Assembly: GCA_025175895.1 (NCBI GenBank)
Contig: CM046001.1
Span: forward strand, 49,599,719 to 49,663,718
DNA: 64,000 bases
Reading direction: 5' to 3'
Source: Wurfbainia villosa
Lineage: Eukaryota; Streptophyta; Magnoliopsida; Zingiberales; Zingiberaceae
Shown here: positions 47,086-58,676 of the stretch, in pieces
Numbering within the stretch: the stretch's first letter is position 1
Layout of the letters: every line of letters begins with the position of its first letter
The notes under the pieces: generated by a model
What the model was told of the DNA's origin: nothing
Database searches by the model: none
Seen by the model: only the letters and a program-made list of their open reading frames with translations
Program-made: the position numbers and the translations under genes

Positions 47086-47750
47086 GTCATCTTTGCAAAG
47101 TACCTGATCATCATCATACTCATCGTATATGGGGGTCACCCATGACCTCATCAATATCATCATCGTCGTAGCTAGGGTATTCCATATTTTCTTTAATTTC
47201 CTTATCTACGTCATTACTGTCACAGACAAAGTCTTCCACGTCTTCTTTTAACTCGGTGATCTCAAAGTCATCCTCGTCATAAGCGGGATCTTCCATGTCT
47301 CCTTCAACATTATCATCATCGTAGACGGGGTCATTCGTTTCTTCTTCAATTACCTTGTTGACATCAACATCATTGTAGATGGGTTCTCCATATCATTCTT
47401 TGCTACCATAGTGATCATGATGAAGAGAATTTTTAGAACGTCGAAGAGATACCTCAGGTTCTTGTAGTGTTACACATCGAGTTAACGCTCCAACTTTTCT
47501 CCGTAGATTCTTGGCGGTCTCTTGAAAACTTCATTCCTTAGGTGCGACTTTCTCAATCGGAATATGTCTATCATGTCTATGATCACAACCATGACGACCA
47601 TCCATGAATCGTCGATATAACTCCATGATTTATCTCTGTTGATCGACGAGCTTGTGGGCACTTCAATCCTGAAGTGAGACTTCCTCAATCGAAACCTGCC
47701 AGTCATGTCCATGACCATGATCACAATGTCCCTCTATGGATTTAGGGCTT
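47086..47750 (-). pseudogene. Element E gag-like frame: repeat units plus acidic tail
   Basis: On the minus strand from about 47736, MEGHCDHGHGHDWQVSIEEV opens the same modular gag as in D, but with two clear QVSIEE / HIPIEK units instead of three. The acidic tail follows, with DDDNVEGDMEDPAYDEDD-like blocks (47100-47400). It has several stops. Confidence 0.5.
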
Positions 47751-48646
47751 TGATACCAACTGACGCAGGCAGGATAGCAGGATGGGTGCATCTTTCCACA
47801 CGAGGCGACGCTAGAAAAGGGGGGCATAGAGAATTGAAGGAGAAAGGAGAATTCACAAACAAAAAAGAATCTACCTCTAGGTTTAAACGAAACCAAATAA
47901 CTTTCATTAATTCAAAACTAATCTATATATTATAAGAGCCTAAGTACATGTTTAAATAGGCTAAAGAAAGGAAAAGTTTCCTAATAAGCAAGAAAGCTAA
48001 AAAACTAAACAAACTTGAATAAAATTTTCTTAACAAAAAAACTAAATTGAAAAATCAAACAAATAAAATAATAATAATAATAATAAACGAAACCTTAATT
48101 TACGACGACAGCGTGCAATGGTCATGGCCTGGTCCACGATCAGGCTGTGGTGGAAATCATAACCGTAGACTGGCCCACGGTCAGGTTGTGGTAGGGACCA
48201 CGACCGTGGTGGAGACACAGGCAGGTCATGGTCCCTGCTGGAGGTCCCGTGTCGAGTCACGAAATGATCCCGTGGTGGCGACTACGGGTAGGTCGTGATA
48301 GCCCCTAAGAGCTTCATTATGCCTTGTTTTGATTCAAGATGATGCACACTCATGTTAAGGGGCACGATACGTCGTATTATGATGGATGCGCCTGCATCAA
48401 TTATCCTTAAAGGAAAGGAGAAAGAAAGTGAGCTTTTAGGAGTAATTCACTAATGAGTTATAGGTCATAGAATAGGAATAAAATTTTTGAATGATATTAC
48501 ATCACCTAGTTATCATTGGTATTAATTGACTTGCTTTCTTTATAATTTTCATGACATTTAATCTGTATTTGACCTTGCTAAAGAATTTGCAAGAGTATAA
48601 ATTTGTACTTACAGGTCAACTATTATGCACCCCCCCCCCCCCAACA

Positions 48647-48965
48647 AGTGGTACCAAAGCTCAACAACCCAAAAGGACTACCAGAAGCCAAGACATGGTG
48701 AAAATAGCTCTTGAAGTTCTACCATATGAAAAAAGACAAGATGGAACATTAGTTTTAAATCAAATTTAGAAGATGTCTTGCCATAGTATGGGGGTATGGA
48801 ATACCAAGAGATGAATATGAAAAATGAACCCAGAGAAGAAAATGGACAAAACTACAAGCCAAACTCTACGAAGGAAAATATGGAAACCATGATCTTAATG
48901 ATTTTGATTATAGTCAAAAATATCTTGGTTGATATTGGAAAATGCAAAAACTCTACAAAATCTTG
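48647..48965 (+). pseudogene. Element F internal region, first part (gag start remnant)
   Basis: After the primer binding site, short frames from 48694 onward resemble no clear domain. A WRKLxKLY-like reading near 48836-48870 (gag type) is possible. The sequence is cut at 48965 by element G and resumes at 55715. Confidence 0.4.
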
Positions 48966-49672
48966 TGTTGCCACAATAGACTTTCAAAGGTTTTGATATT
49001 TGAATAATATGTTTGTTCAATGTGGTTAGTGAGGAGATTATTAGTGTAATCAATCCCTAAGATTTGGTAGGTCGATCAAAGTTGACCAAAAGTGTCCAAA
49101 TAGGTCGACAAAGTTGACTGGATGCTTGGAAGTGAGTTGGTGAGTAAGAAAGTCCTAAAAGGGCTAGGTCATCAAAGACCTAGTGGGACTAGATAATGGA
49201 AGTCCTAGTGGGACTAGGCAATAGGAGTTCTGGTGGGAGAAGACAAGTCGGAAGTCCTAGTGGGATCAGACAGTGTAAGCCCAAGTAGGTTGGGGACTGG
49301 ACATTTGGCTCTAAAAGAGTGATCCGTAGACAAGGAAAAGTTCAAGTGGGCTAGGAATCAAATGTTTGGCAAATGAGAAGTCTTAAAGGAGTAAATTCTA
49401 AACAAGTGAGAAGTCCCGATAAATCAAGATAGAGTAAATACTAAGAAAATTTATTAGGTCAAAAAGATCCTATACTAGATATATTATATGGTGTAGGACG
49501 TAGGTCAAAAATAGGCAATCGGAGATGTTCCGAGAAAGTGAAATAGTTTCAATTGCCCAAACCTAGATCTAAGCTCTCGGAATCAACCCCGAATAAGATT
49601 CGGCTCAAATGGTTCACGAATCATGGCTGATCAAGTTTTAGGCAACTGGATGGGATTCGGACGTCTAGAAAG

Positions 49673-50909
49673 TGTTGGTGCAAGAATGCTCCAAGTATTA
49701 ATTACTTTTGATGTTTGTCTTTTGGACAATCAAGTTTAAGTTAGGCAATGTTCATAATATAACATGAATATTAAGTGTCAGGTAAAAGGAAAGTCCATGT
49801 ATGAAGACTTGGTAAGGGAGGAAAGTCCAAGGATGAGGTCTTGACGACGTAAGTCCAAGTGTGTAGTCTAGGCGGCGTAAGTCCAAGTGTGTAGTCTTGG
49901 CGGCGTAAGTCCAAGTGTGTAGTTTTGGCGGCGTAAATCCAAGTGTATAGTCTTGGCGGTGTAAGTCGAAATGAATATTGGCAAAGGAAGACCCTAAAGC
50001 ATGATAAAACCAAAGGAAGCACTTGAAGGCTAGTGCAAGAGTGAGGAGTCATAGGCTCGGAGGCATCCTGAAGGCGCAAGACTGATGGAAGAGCTTAAAA
50101 GCATTTGGTCTACGCTAAGGGTAAGGTTACAAGTATGAAATGATCATACTTGAGGTGTACCGATTGATGAGCTAAAAACAATGGCACAGATTGTTTGGCA
50201 GTCGACTGATTGTTAGTCTCGGGCTCGGACAGTCGATTGCTATGAGATGCAGTCGATTGGTCTCAGGTGCTCGCCAGTCGGGAAGTCTGAGCAGTACTCG
50301 ACACTCGAGCTCGACAGTCAACTGTTGTGTTGAGCAATCGACTGGTTTTAAGCGGACAGAATACAGATTTTTCGTGAGTCGACTGGAAAGTCGACCATTT
50401 GAGACCAGTCGACTGGCCTTATGATCAGTCGACTGGTGAAGTATCCGTTGAGGGGTAACAATCGAGAGATCGCGAATCGCGGCGGAGTCAAAAGTCGTTG
50501 GATTCGCTCAACGGTCACACCAGTTGAGGTTTTGAAGCTTAGAGAGGCTAATGCTCTTACTCTAAATTTCCATCCTAAAACTCTCCAAGTTTTTCTAAAT
50601 CTTCATTCACGAAATCTCTCTTCCTAAACTTTTCTTTCAAATCTTGTAAGAAGAAGAGATTCTTGTTGTAAAAAAAGGTTTCTCCACCTTGGGTTTATCC
50701 GAAGGAGAAATAGTGAAGGCTTGCAAGGAGTGATCCACCTTAAGGATCGCCATGAAATAGGAGTGGATCTCTGAACCACATTACATCATTGAGTTAGTAT
50801 TGCTTTCTTGTTTTCATTCTAGCTTTTATTTTATACTTTCCTCTGCTAACAAGTTGTAGAATCGAAGAAAGGTTATTCACTCCCTTTAGCCTCCGCAAGA
50901 TCCTCAACA
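49673..50909 (+). mobile_element. Sirevirus-type solo LTR H inside the 5' LTR of G
   Basis: Starts TGTTGGTGCAAG, ends TCCTCAACA, perfect TSD GAAAG (49668-49672 and 50910-50914). 1237 bp. Contains a regular array of GTCCAAGTGTGTAGTCTTGG units (49835-49960) and CAGTCGACTG-like sites (50200-50440). Confidence 0.87.
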
Positions 50910-51507
50910 GAAAGGTGCCTAGTCAACCGATCCAATTGACGCGTAGATAAAGTGGAAGCTAAGTTAGTGACGATCCACATTAACATTCAATCAGACTTTT
51001 ATAAAATGAAGGGGTGCTCCATAACAATAACAATCATTAGCCATCATTCACATTCCTACTATAGTAAAGCTCTTAAGTCCCATTTGTGTGATCCAAGAAG
51101 AGCTAAGACGAGTGCAGCTGCATTCAAGGCTTCTAGAGGAGATTAATAAAGTTTGTTTATACCTTGTTCTATTGTTGTTTTTTAAATTAATTGTTTGTGT
51201 TTTTGTGAAACTTATAAGAGGTTTCTCCACCTTCGAAAGGTGTTCGGAAACGAGAAAATAATAGTGACTCGCGACTGAGGTATAGGTCGTGGAGTAGGAA
51301 CTCTAAAGGATTGCCGAACTACGTAAAAGATTTTGTCTTTCTTGTTATACTTTTATTTTATATCTGCTACGTGCTAACCTTATAGTAAGAATGACTCAAC
51401 GAAAAATATGCATTATTCATCCCCCACTAGCGTGCACTGATCAAGTGATATCAAAGTCAGGAGGATTCTTAACTAGACTAACCGTTAGAGGAGCCGGCTA
51501 GAGGAAA

Positions 51508-52090
51508 ATGGAGTTCGAAGGATCATTTGGTCGTTGCATACATGATCCACCACCATTCGAGACCGAGTACTTCACCTACTGGAGACTAGCAATGGAAAAC
51601 TTCATCCTGATAGATGACTTCGAAAGTTGGGTCATGTTGAAGGAATGGTTTGAAGCTCCTCATCAAGAAGATAAGTAAATCAAATATTAAATCAATAAAT
51701 CTAAAGTGAATCTAAAGGTAATTAATTTATTATTAGATGTTTTACCTAACAAGATTGTGTGCGGGCTAGGAAAATATAAAAATGCGCATGACCTCTGGAC
51801 ACGACTGGTCGAGCTCCATGAGAATCCTTCAAAGTTAGAGGAGAAACTCATAGAGGAGTAGTTAGTTTATATCATCATATCTCCAAAAATTGTAGGGGAG
51901 AGTTGGTTGAAGACCTAAATGGTACAAATTTAAGTTTAAATTCAAAATTACACATAATATGCTTTAAGTGCAGTAAAAGAGGATATTAAAAAATAAGTGT
52001 CGATCGAGATTCGAAAGAGAAAAGAGCACATTACGTATTTCAAATTCAAAAGACCGAGTCACTATAAGAATCAATGCCTATGGAAGAGAT
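51508..52090 (+). pseudogene. gag remnant of element G
   Basis: The ATG at 51508 opens 56 codons (MEFEGSFGRC, later YWRLAMENFILIDDFESW) to a stop. A second stretch (51705-51860) reads VINLLLDVLPNKIVCGLGKY and DLWTRLVELHENP, the same gag core as in B and C. A knuckle IICFKCSKRGY lacks the His/Cys pair. Heavily decayed. Confidence 0.75.
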
Positions 52091-54421
52091 AAATGGATCC
52101 AGAGGAAGCTTTTGTAGTAACCAAATTTAAATGCTATGAAAATTTATTTTATGATTTTAATTATAATGAATCGCACCATTTCCTCGTTTAAATTTTAATT
52201 GTATTAGAAAATTAGACAGTAACAATCTATTTAGTCAAACCAATTTAATTAATAATTCAAATTTAACAAATAAATTAACTCAAATTTAATCAATAAATTT
52301 AATTTAATTGAATCAAATTTAATTAAAAATAATATTTCAAGTTCAATTAATCAGAATAATTCATTTAATTTAATTAATGATACAACTAATCTAGAGAATG
52401 ATCGATTCAATTAAGGCTTTGATAAGAATAATCAAAACAATGTCCATCAATCAAAAATTAATCAAAATAATAATCCAATTAATCAGAATTTTTTGAAATT
52501 CAGAAAATCTAATTTAAATTTTAAAAATCATAAAAATTTGCTTTGAAATTTTGGAAAATCAATCTTTGAATTAAAAATTCAAAAAAATCCCTTTTGAATT
52601 TTAAAAATTCAAAAAATCAGTTCTTAGATTCTAAAAATTCATTAAAACATAATTACAATTATAGATAAATAAATCAAAATCTTAAATGTTAAAATTCAAG
52701 TTCTACAAAATTGATAAGGTTAGAAAAATAAAATGATATATTAAAAATTAAAATTGAAAAATTAGAAAAAGCTATTTAAAATTTATCTAAAATTTAAAAC
52801 ATAGATTGGATTACAAGTCGAAATTAGATAATATCAAAAAAATAAAATCAAGAAAAATTATTCTACACAAACTTGTATTGAATACCCTTTGATTATAGAA
52901 CAAACTAATAAATTTATATCCAAGAAAATAATAAAATAATAATAATTAAAATGTGGTTTGATACATTTTTAAAAACAACTTTTACTGTTTGTGTTATTAG
53001 ATTCTCAATCTTAGAATAGTTTAAACAAAAGGAGTTTAACATTGATCAGTGGTATCAGAAAGAATTGAAATGATAATAGACTAAGGAAACTCTATTGATG
53101 CATGTCTAAGCTGGATAAAGAGATCCTATCTGGTGCAATCGACTTAGTAGATCTAGTTGAAGCTACCTCAATCTGATCTGGACTAGTGACACCAAGACGG
53201 ATTGTTTTGGAAAGATTCTATTTAAGACACATGACTACTTTAAGAACGTCCCTTTAGACTCACCATAGCTTGGAAGCCTATTCTAAAAATATCTGCTTGA
53301 CAAACCCAAAGTTAAGTTTGAATCTAATACAAAATAAAACTACCTTTGATGCAAAATCAAACTACCTTAGAAAATTAATATAAATCAATTAATCAATAAA
53401 AATTTAAAAAAATCTACATTTCGCATACAAAATAGGTATTGTTTGTACTAAGACCCATAGAATGGAAGAAATGTTAAGGACAATTAAATGGAAATTATTT
53501 TGAAAATCATTTTCAAAAATTATATAGAATAATTTTCGTAGAAGTTATTTTTAAAATAGTTATTAACATAATAATGTTGACTAACATTTCATGATCGTCT
53601 CATTACTACCTAAATATAAAATTTTTAAAAAAATTACTTTTGAAAAATATAAGTATTGACCAAGATTAGAACCTTTCATTATTTGAGTCAATCATGAAAC
53701 CCCTAGGCTCCTAAGACACATAGGTTAAAAATTTGACATTACAGAGAGTCAACATAATGTGGAGCTCCATTGAAAGATCAATATTTAAAGGGGGAGTTTT
53801 CCAAATTAATTTCAAATTTTGGTATAATTTTTACAAATATTTTTTAAATTTGTTTGAAAATTATCTATCTAAAATATTTGTAAAAATAAAAGGGGGAGTT
53901 TTTAAAATTCATTAAAACAAATTTTTAAATGTTTTTTAAGGGAAAGAATGTATTTAGAAATTATTTTCGTCAAAATTTAAATTTTGGATTTTACATTTTT
54001 CAAAAGGGATATATATATATATTATCTTTGAAAAAAAGGAGAGATTATTTTAAAAAATAGGAATTTTGAAAACTATTTCTGAAAGTGTTGAAAAATATTT
54101 TTGAAATAATTTTTCAAAATGATTTAAGAAGTTTGAAAATGTATAGAAAATAGTTTTAAAAATCTCAATATGTTTTGAAGGAGGGAGTATTTTGAAATGT
54201 TGAAATATAACATATAGGTCTTTCAAAAAGGTAAAGGGAGATATAATACTTATTGTTGGTTCAATGACTAAGAATGTACTGAATTAGTTGGTTTTGATAT
54301 ATAACAAAGGGAGAGAATTTAGAGATTTAAGTTAGAATCCTTATTTTCTTAAGTCATGGAAAGTTAGGTTAAAAGGTAGCCTAACTTAAACATATTGTCA
54401 AACATCAAAAAGAAAAAAATT
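52091..54421. other. AT-rich inside of element G, no coding
   Basis: 52200-52800 is low-complexity AATTTAATTAAT sequence that replaces the gag tail region. From 53700 there are Sirevirus-type polypurine tracts, and at 54254-54265 a degenerate copy (TGTTGGTTCAAT) of the internal LTR-start block. Purine-rich AAGAAAAAAAT abuts the 3' LTR. Confidence 0.55.
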
Positions 54422-55714
54422 ATTAGTAAATTAACCTCTAGGGGTTTTAATATTTGGACAATATATTTGTTCAATGTAGCTAGTGAATAAATTATTGGTG
54501 TAATCAATCTCTAAGATTTGGTTGACTGATCAAAGTTGACCAAGAGTCTATCTAGGTAGGTTAGCAAGATTGACTAGATGCTTGGAAGTGAGCTAATGAG
54601 TGAGGAAGTCCTAGTGGGACTAAGTAGTCAAAGAACTAGTAGGACCAAGCAGTGGAAGTCCTTGTGGGACTAGGCAGTCGAAGTCCTTGTGGGACCAAGC
54701 AATAGAAGTCATGGTGGGACCAAGTAAGTCAAAAGTCCTTGTGGGACTAAACAGTGTAAGTCCAAGCAGATTGAACGTTTAGTCCAAGGAGAGTGAACCT
54801 TAGACAAGGAAATGTCTAAATAGGCAGAGACTGAATGCTTGGTAAGTAAGGAGTCTTGGATGAGTAAAGTCAAAGCAAGTGAGAAATCCACATAAGTCAA
54901 GATAGATGAAGTATCAAGCAAATATAGTAGGTCAACAAGACCCTCCACTAGGTGTATTATATGTGTGAACTAACTATTGGTGCATGAAGCAAATCAAAAC
55001 AAACAACCGAAGGTGTATTGGGCGAGTGGAATAGTTCCAATTGCCCGGATCTGAATACGAGCATCGAAAATTAGGCCCCAGTTAGATATACCTAAAACAA
55101 TCCATAAATTAGGGTTGACCAAGTTCCAGATGACCGGATGGAATCCAGGTGCTCAAAAAGGTGTCAAGTCAACCAAATCCAATCAACATCTGGATAAAGT
55201 TGAATTTAAGTTGGTGACAATTCAGGAAGTCATGTCAACATTCAAATAGATTTCTATAAAATGAAGGGGGAGCTATAGAACAACAATGATCAATAGCCAA
55301 CATTCACATTTTTACTGCATTAAAGCTCTCAAGTCATCCCCTTCGAGTGATCCAAGAAGCGTCAAGGTAACTGCAGCTGCATTCAAGGCTTCCAAAGGAG
55401 ATCAAATAAAATTTGTCTGTACCTTATTCTATTGTTGTTTTTTAAATTAATTGTTTGTGTTTTTGAGAAACTTGTAAGAGGTTTCTCCACCTTCAAAAAG
55501 TGTCCAAAAAGGAAAAAATAATAGTAACTTGCGACTGAAGTATAGGTGGTGGAGTAAGAACCTTGGTGGTTGCCAAACCATGCAAATTATGAGTCTTTCT
55601 TTTGTACTTTTATTTTATATCTGTTGTATACTAACTTTATAGTAAGAATGACTCAACGAAAATATACGCTATTCACCCCCCCCCCTCCTCCTCCCCCAGT
55701 GTGCACATATCTTA

Positions 55715-56490
55715 TCTTTTGGAATGAATCACGAGAATCTTAAACAAGAGAATGAAATCCATGAAGTGAAAGTGCAAGAAAAAATTGAAGAGGAAAAAGA
55801 ATTTCAAGCTCCATTCAAATTAATGAGAATATAAGATAATCCTTCCTTAGTTTAAGCCCTAGAAGCATATTATATATATATATATATATATGCTTTGGAT
55901 GCAATGAGAGAGAGGACATTCCAAGAATAAATGTTCACTAGCTGAGGAGGTAAAGAAGGTAAAAAGTCCTAAACTCTGTGAATTCAATTATTTTACTAAT
56001 CCAAGTGGTAGGAAGAAGACAACAAAGTACAAAAATCAGATTATTTGCTTCACATGCTATGAGAGACACTAGACAACTACCACAAAAGTGCCCAAAGAAG
56101 ATAGTGAAGAAGAGAGCCCAAGAAGTAATAGAGACAAGTTGGAAGCTCAAATCAAGGGGAGGTCAAAGGTAAAAACCAAGGTATCAATGTCAAGTTCTAA
56201 TTTGAATTTTAAGGTACCTAAGAATAATTCATATTTAATTGTATATCCATAACTTTGATTTTAGGTATTATAATAATTTTTTACCTAAAGTTAGGATAGT
56301 AGATAATAACTAGGGAAATGACCTATGAAGGATAGATACATGTTTAGGTCTAGGAACAAACAAGGAAAGCATGAGAATTTTACATTGAATTTAGAATTTG
56401 AAACTCTAGCTTTATGGTCGCGACAAGACTTCTAGAAAGGACCTTAAGAGGTTTACAAATTGGTCTAAGGATTTAAACATGATTTTAAAT
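55715..56490 (+). pseudogene. Element F internal region, second part: gag tail remnant
   Basis: A gag-like Lys-rich region with one degenerate knuckle (IICFTCYERH, about 56040) and a preceding CFGCNER-like one at 55890, a TA microsatellite (55865-55891), then a basic tail with MTYEGxxxFRSRNKQGK-like coding. It breaks off at 56490 against a LINE fragment. The rest of F, including its 3' LTR, is missing. Confidence 0.5.
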
Positions 56491-56735
56491 GAACTCTTGC
56501 ATATTTATCACTACACTCGAGTTCTGGAGATTTAGCGATCCTTGTTAAAACATTACAGTCGAACCCTGCAACGTGTTCCTTCTAGGAAACAACCTAACAT
56601 TAGCACAATAGTTAAATGGATCCATTCATTGAATTTGTCTTAGTTTAACACTGACTGAAAATCTAACACAACTCTCCTCCTTTATTTGGGCTTGGGAACG
56701 ACCTTGATAGGGTAAACTCAACATAGGCGGAGTTG
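56491..56735 (-). mobile_element. RTE LINE fragment: 5' leader only
   Basis: Matches 44270-44510 of the minus-strand LINE: AGCGATCCTTGTTAAAACATTACAG-type leader, CCTAACATTAGCACAATAG and GGCGGAGTT at the 5' end. The 3' part with RT and TTG tail is absent, the reverse of the usual 5' truncation. Confidence 0.75.
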
Positions 56736-56839
56736 AAAAAAAAATTAAGCAGGAAAAAATTAATAAGGGAGAGGAATCACCTGTTAAAAAATAAAATTTT
56801 TAACCTAAATATTAAAAAAAAATAAAAATACAAAAACAA

Positions 56840-57115
56840 TAATAATAAAGCTACAAGATCGCGCTGCCCCCATGACTACATTGAGGTCGTTGCGAGATCA
56901 CGACACCCCTAATCCCACAAATGATGTCATGAGATTGCAGCAGCCTCTATGACGCCATGGAGGTTGTCGTAACCCCATGTAGGTCGTGATAGCCTTCGCA
57001 AGTTCACGAATACTAATGCAAGTCAGGGTGGTCTGCGGTACCAATGTTGGGCAATGGACGGAACGAAAAATTTCATCCGTGCCCCCAGGCACAGTACAAA
57101 ATTTAATTCCTTGTT
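56840..57115 (+). mobile_element. hAT-like MITE, copy 4 (partial)
   Basis: Shares with copies 1 and 2 the GC-rich block and the motif GGTACCAATGTTGGGCAATGGACGG-type end, then a decayed terminus ACAAAATTTAATTCCTTG. The left terminus is not recognisable. It lies about 250 bp downstream (in gene sense) of HEXO exon n. Confidence 0.5.
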
Positions 57116-57368
57116 ATAACTGACACAATAAGAGTGCCAATAGAATTGTCTACAACCAAGAGGAGCTCACTCAAAGCATCACCCTAACCATGGTTCACAA
57201 AGCATTAGTTGGACTATTGGGTGAAAATTTGGTTTTCCAACACAGAAGTACTCACTAACTAGAATTGGAAAATGAAAAAGTTGCAACTTCAAGCTATTTA
57301 AAGCAAAATCATTCAAAAAATCACAGAGTTGTAGAGAGATAATACAAGGGAGTATAAAAAGAACTCAC

Positions 57369-57469
57369 CAGATAAAATTCCAAAAATCACTTCGAAAGTA
57401 AAATTTTTGCTCACATCTAAGGGCTCCGTACAATTGGCAGAAGGCCAAAGATTGGGATAACCAGAACCC
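57369..57469 (-). CDS. HEXO: HEXO exon (called exon n): beta-N-acetylhexosaminidase, segment before the catalytic motif
   Basis: Internal exon of a glycoside hydrolase family 20 beta-N-acetylhexosaminidase, the plant enzyme that trims terminal GlcNAc from N-glycans in the vacuole or cell wall. On the minus strand an acceptor ending CCATGCAG and a donor GTGAGTTC bound 101 bp. One base, 33 codons and one base encode GSGYPNLWPS, then EPLDVSKNFTF and a final GILS. This is the plant HEXO pattern between the 'PGHAESW' loop and the catalytic strand. The last base joins the AT that opens the exon at 38133-38192 to make an Asp codon, as expected in the family. The frame is fully open. The preceding exon is not visible, so it lies beyond 64000 or was missed. 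The paralogue (HEXO1 or HEXO3 type) cannot be fixed. Confidence 0.86.
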
Positions 57470-58676
57470 CTGCATGGAATAGTTAAAACCTATCAATAAC
57501 CAATACATACAAACTACCAAACAACTTTACATGCTTATAACCTATGCATAACATACAACATGCAATGAACTCTAATTAGAGTTCAAACATATAATGATCC
57601 CTATACAAAAATTTTCTTACTGGACACAAATTAGAAATTGAATTATGGTTAGATTCAGACAATTTAGCTGTGATGTATCTCGAATTTCAAGTTCTTGTTT
57701 TAAAAATATTATGTCAATATGATTAAAAAATTAGGTTCATTTTAGAATAAGTGATTAGTGAGCAGCATTCTATTCAATCCCAACCTCCTCACTTAGCTGA
57801 TGTAAACGGTAGTTTGTTGTGAAAGGTGCTTTCAAGGCTTCAAGCCAACAAAAATAATTCCAGCCAAGTTAAGATTTCATTCGGATGTCTAAGGTCTAAG
57901 TCATGTCAACTATACTTTTTAAGTTTACCCTTCATCAATGACTATTTTAGAATAAGATGATATTTTCTACTTAAAGATAGTTCTGAACTTTTTTCTTTTA
58001 TTCTTTTTATACTGAAATTAATTAGTCATTTTTATCTTGCCATGGCATTCCCCATCAATTATCATGTCTTCACAAGCCTTAGCAAAATGTTGTGGCTGAC
58101 AAAAAAAAATCAACACATTATTGAATCCATTTGGACATTACTCTTGCATATGCATGTGCTCCTTTCATCTTTGACTGATGCTATCTGCACTACATGCGAT
58201 CTTACTAATCGTTTTCCTCCATGCTCCATGATCATCTCATTCACTATTCTCTTTCCCCATAATGCTATCCATTTTCTTCCAAGTTTCACCATTACTTCAT
58301 CTTTGTTAATATGACCTTCAAGTTTACTCATTACTATTCTTTTGCACCATCCCTTTATGAGTCAATCAATAAAGCTGTTCCTATTTAAACATCACCATTA
58401 TTCCCACTTCAGCTAGGAGTTCCCGCCATCTTCTATTGTTACACCTAAGATGTTGCTTTCTAAGACTCCACCTTTCAAAGTGTTGCTTCTACTAGTGTAC
58501 AGTTGGTGTCAATGTGAAGTTACTTTAGCACTTTCTCCATACTCTTCTATTCTCTAGCCACTAGTAAGCGATGGACATTCTGATTGTTTTTCACAAAGGT
58601 ATTCACAAGTGTTGCACCTTTCAACCGCTTTCTCAATTTATATTTTACACTTTGTTGTCATTCAAATACTGAAGGG
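57470..58676. other. HEXO intron sequence upstream of exon n; one unexplained frame
   Basis: AT-rich. On the minus strand 58110-58331 is open (MSKLEGHINKDEVMVKLGRK...), within a less AT-rich stretch (58040-58680) that looks transcript-like, but I recognise no family. No HEXO exon with the PGHA(E)SW motif is visible. Confidence 0.45.

Larger units (their letters stand above)
44914..48399 (-). mobile_element. Element E: gag-only LTR retrotransposon, same family as D, holding a solo LTR
   Basis: LTRs 44914-45543 (630 bp) and 47761-48399 (639 bp), starts TGACAC / TGACGC and ends CATCA. Flanks GTTAT (44909-44913) and ATTAT (48400-48404) differ by one base. The minus-strand primer binding site lies at 47747-47758 (GCTTTGATACCA on plus). 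The element lies in the 3' part of the F LTR, whose sequence resumes beyond it. The internal region is interrupted by the solo LTR at 45823-47080. LTRs carry CCACGGTCAGGTCGTGG-like inverted motifs (45255-45440 and 48120-48270). Confidence 0.82.
40480..48646 (+). mobile_element. Element F 5' LTR (Sirevirus-type), split by a LINE and by element E
   Basis: Pieces 40480-41259, 44525-44913 and 48405-48646 form about 1.4 kb. Start AGTTGGTGTAATC (canonical TGTTGG decayed), end CCCCCAACA, followed by a degenerate primer binding site AGTGGTACCAAAGC (48647-48660). The last piece has the family GAGAAAG block. The preceding pentamer is ACACT, but no 3' LTR with a matching pentamer is found. Confidence 0.65.
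48966..55709 (+). mobile_element. Element G: gag-only Sirevirus-type retrotransposon, decayed
   Basis: 5' LTR 48966-51443 (about 1236 bp without solo LTR H), 3' LTR 54422-55709 (1288 bp). Flanks TCTTG (48961-48965) and TCTTA (55710-55714) match at 4 of 5. Primer binding site AGTGATATCAAAGTC at 51444. LTRs share the CTAAGATTTGGT block, GGAAGTCCTAGTGGGACTAG repeats and a TTTATAAAATGAAGG TATA region. The inside has a broken gag and a long AT-rich part with polypurine tracts (AAAGGGGGAG at about 53790 and 53891), but no pol. Confidence 0.78.

Noticed and set aside
49835..49960. Regular 27-30 bp repeats considered as a CRISPR array
   Set aside because: Units are contiguous, imperfect tandem repeats without unique spacers and lie in a plant LTR.
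15301..55690. Poly-C runs (15301-15320, about 48630-48642, about 55676-55687) as possible regulatory signals
   Set aside because: They sit at the same C-rich place just before the end of each Sirevirus-type LTR and look like expanded homopolymers; their exact length is also unreliable.
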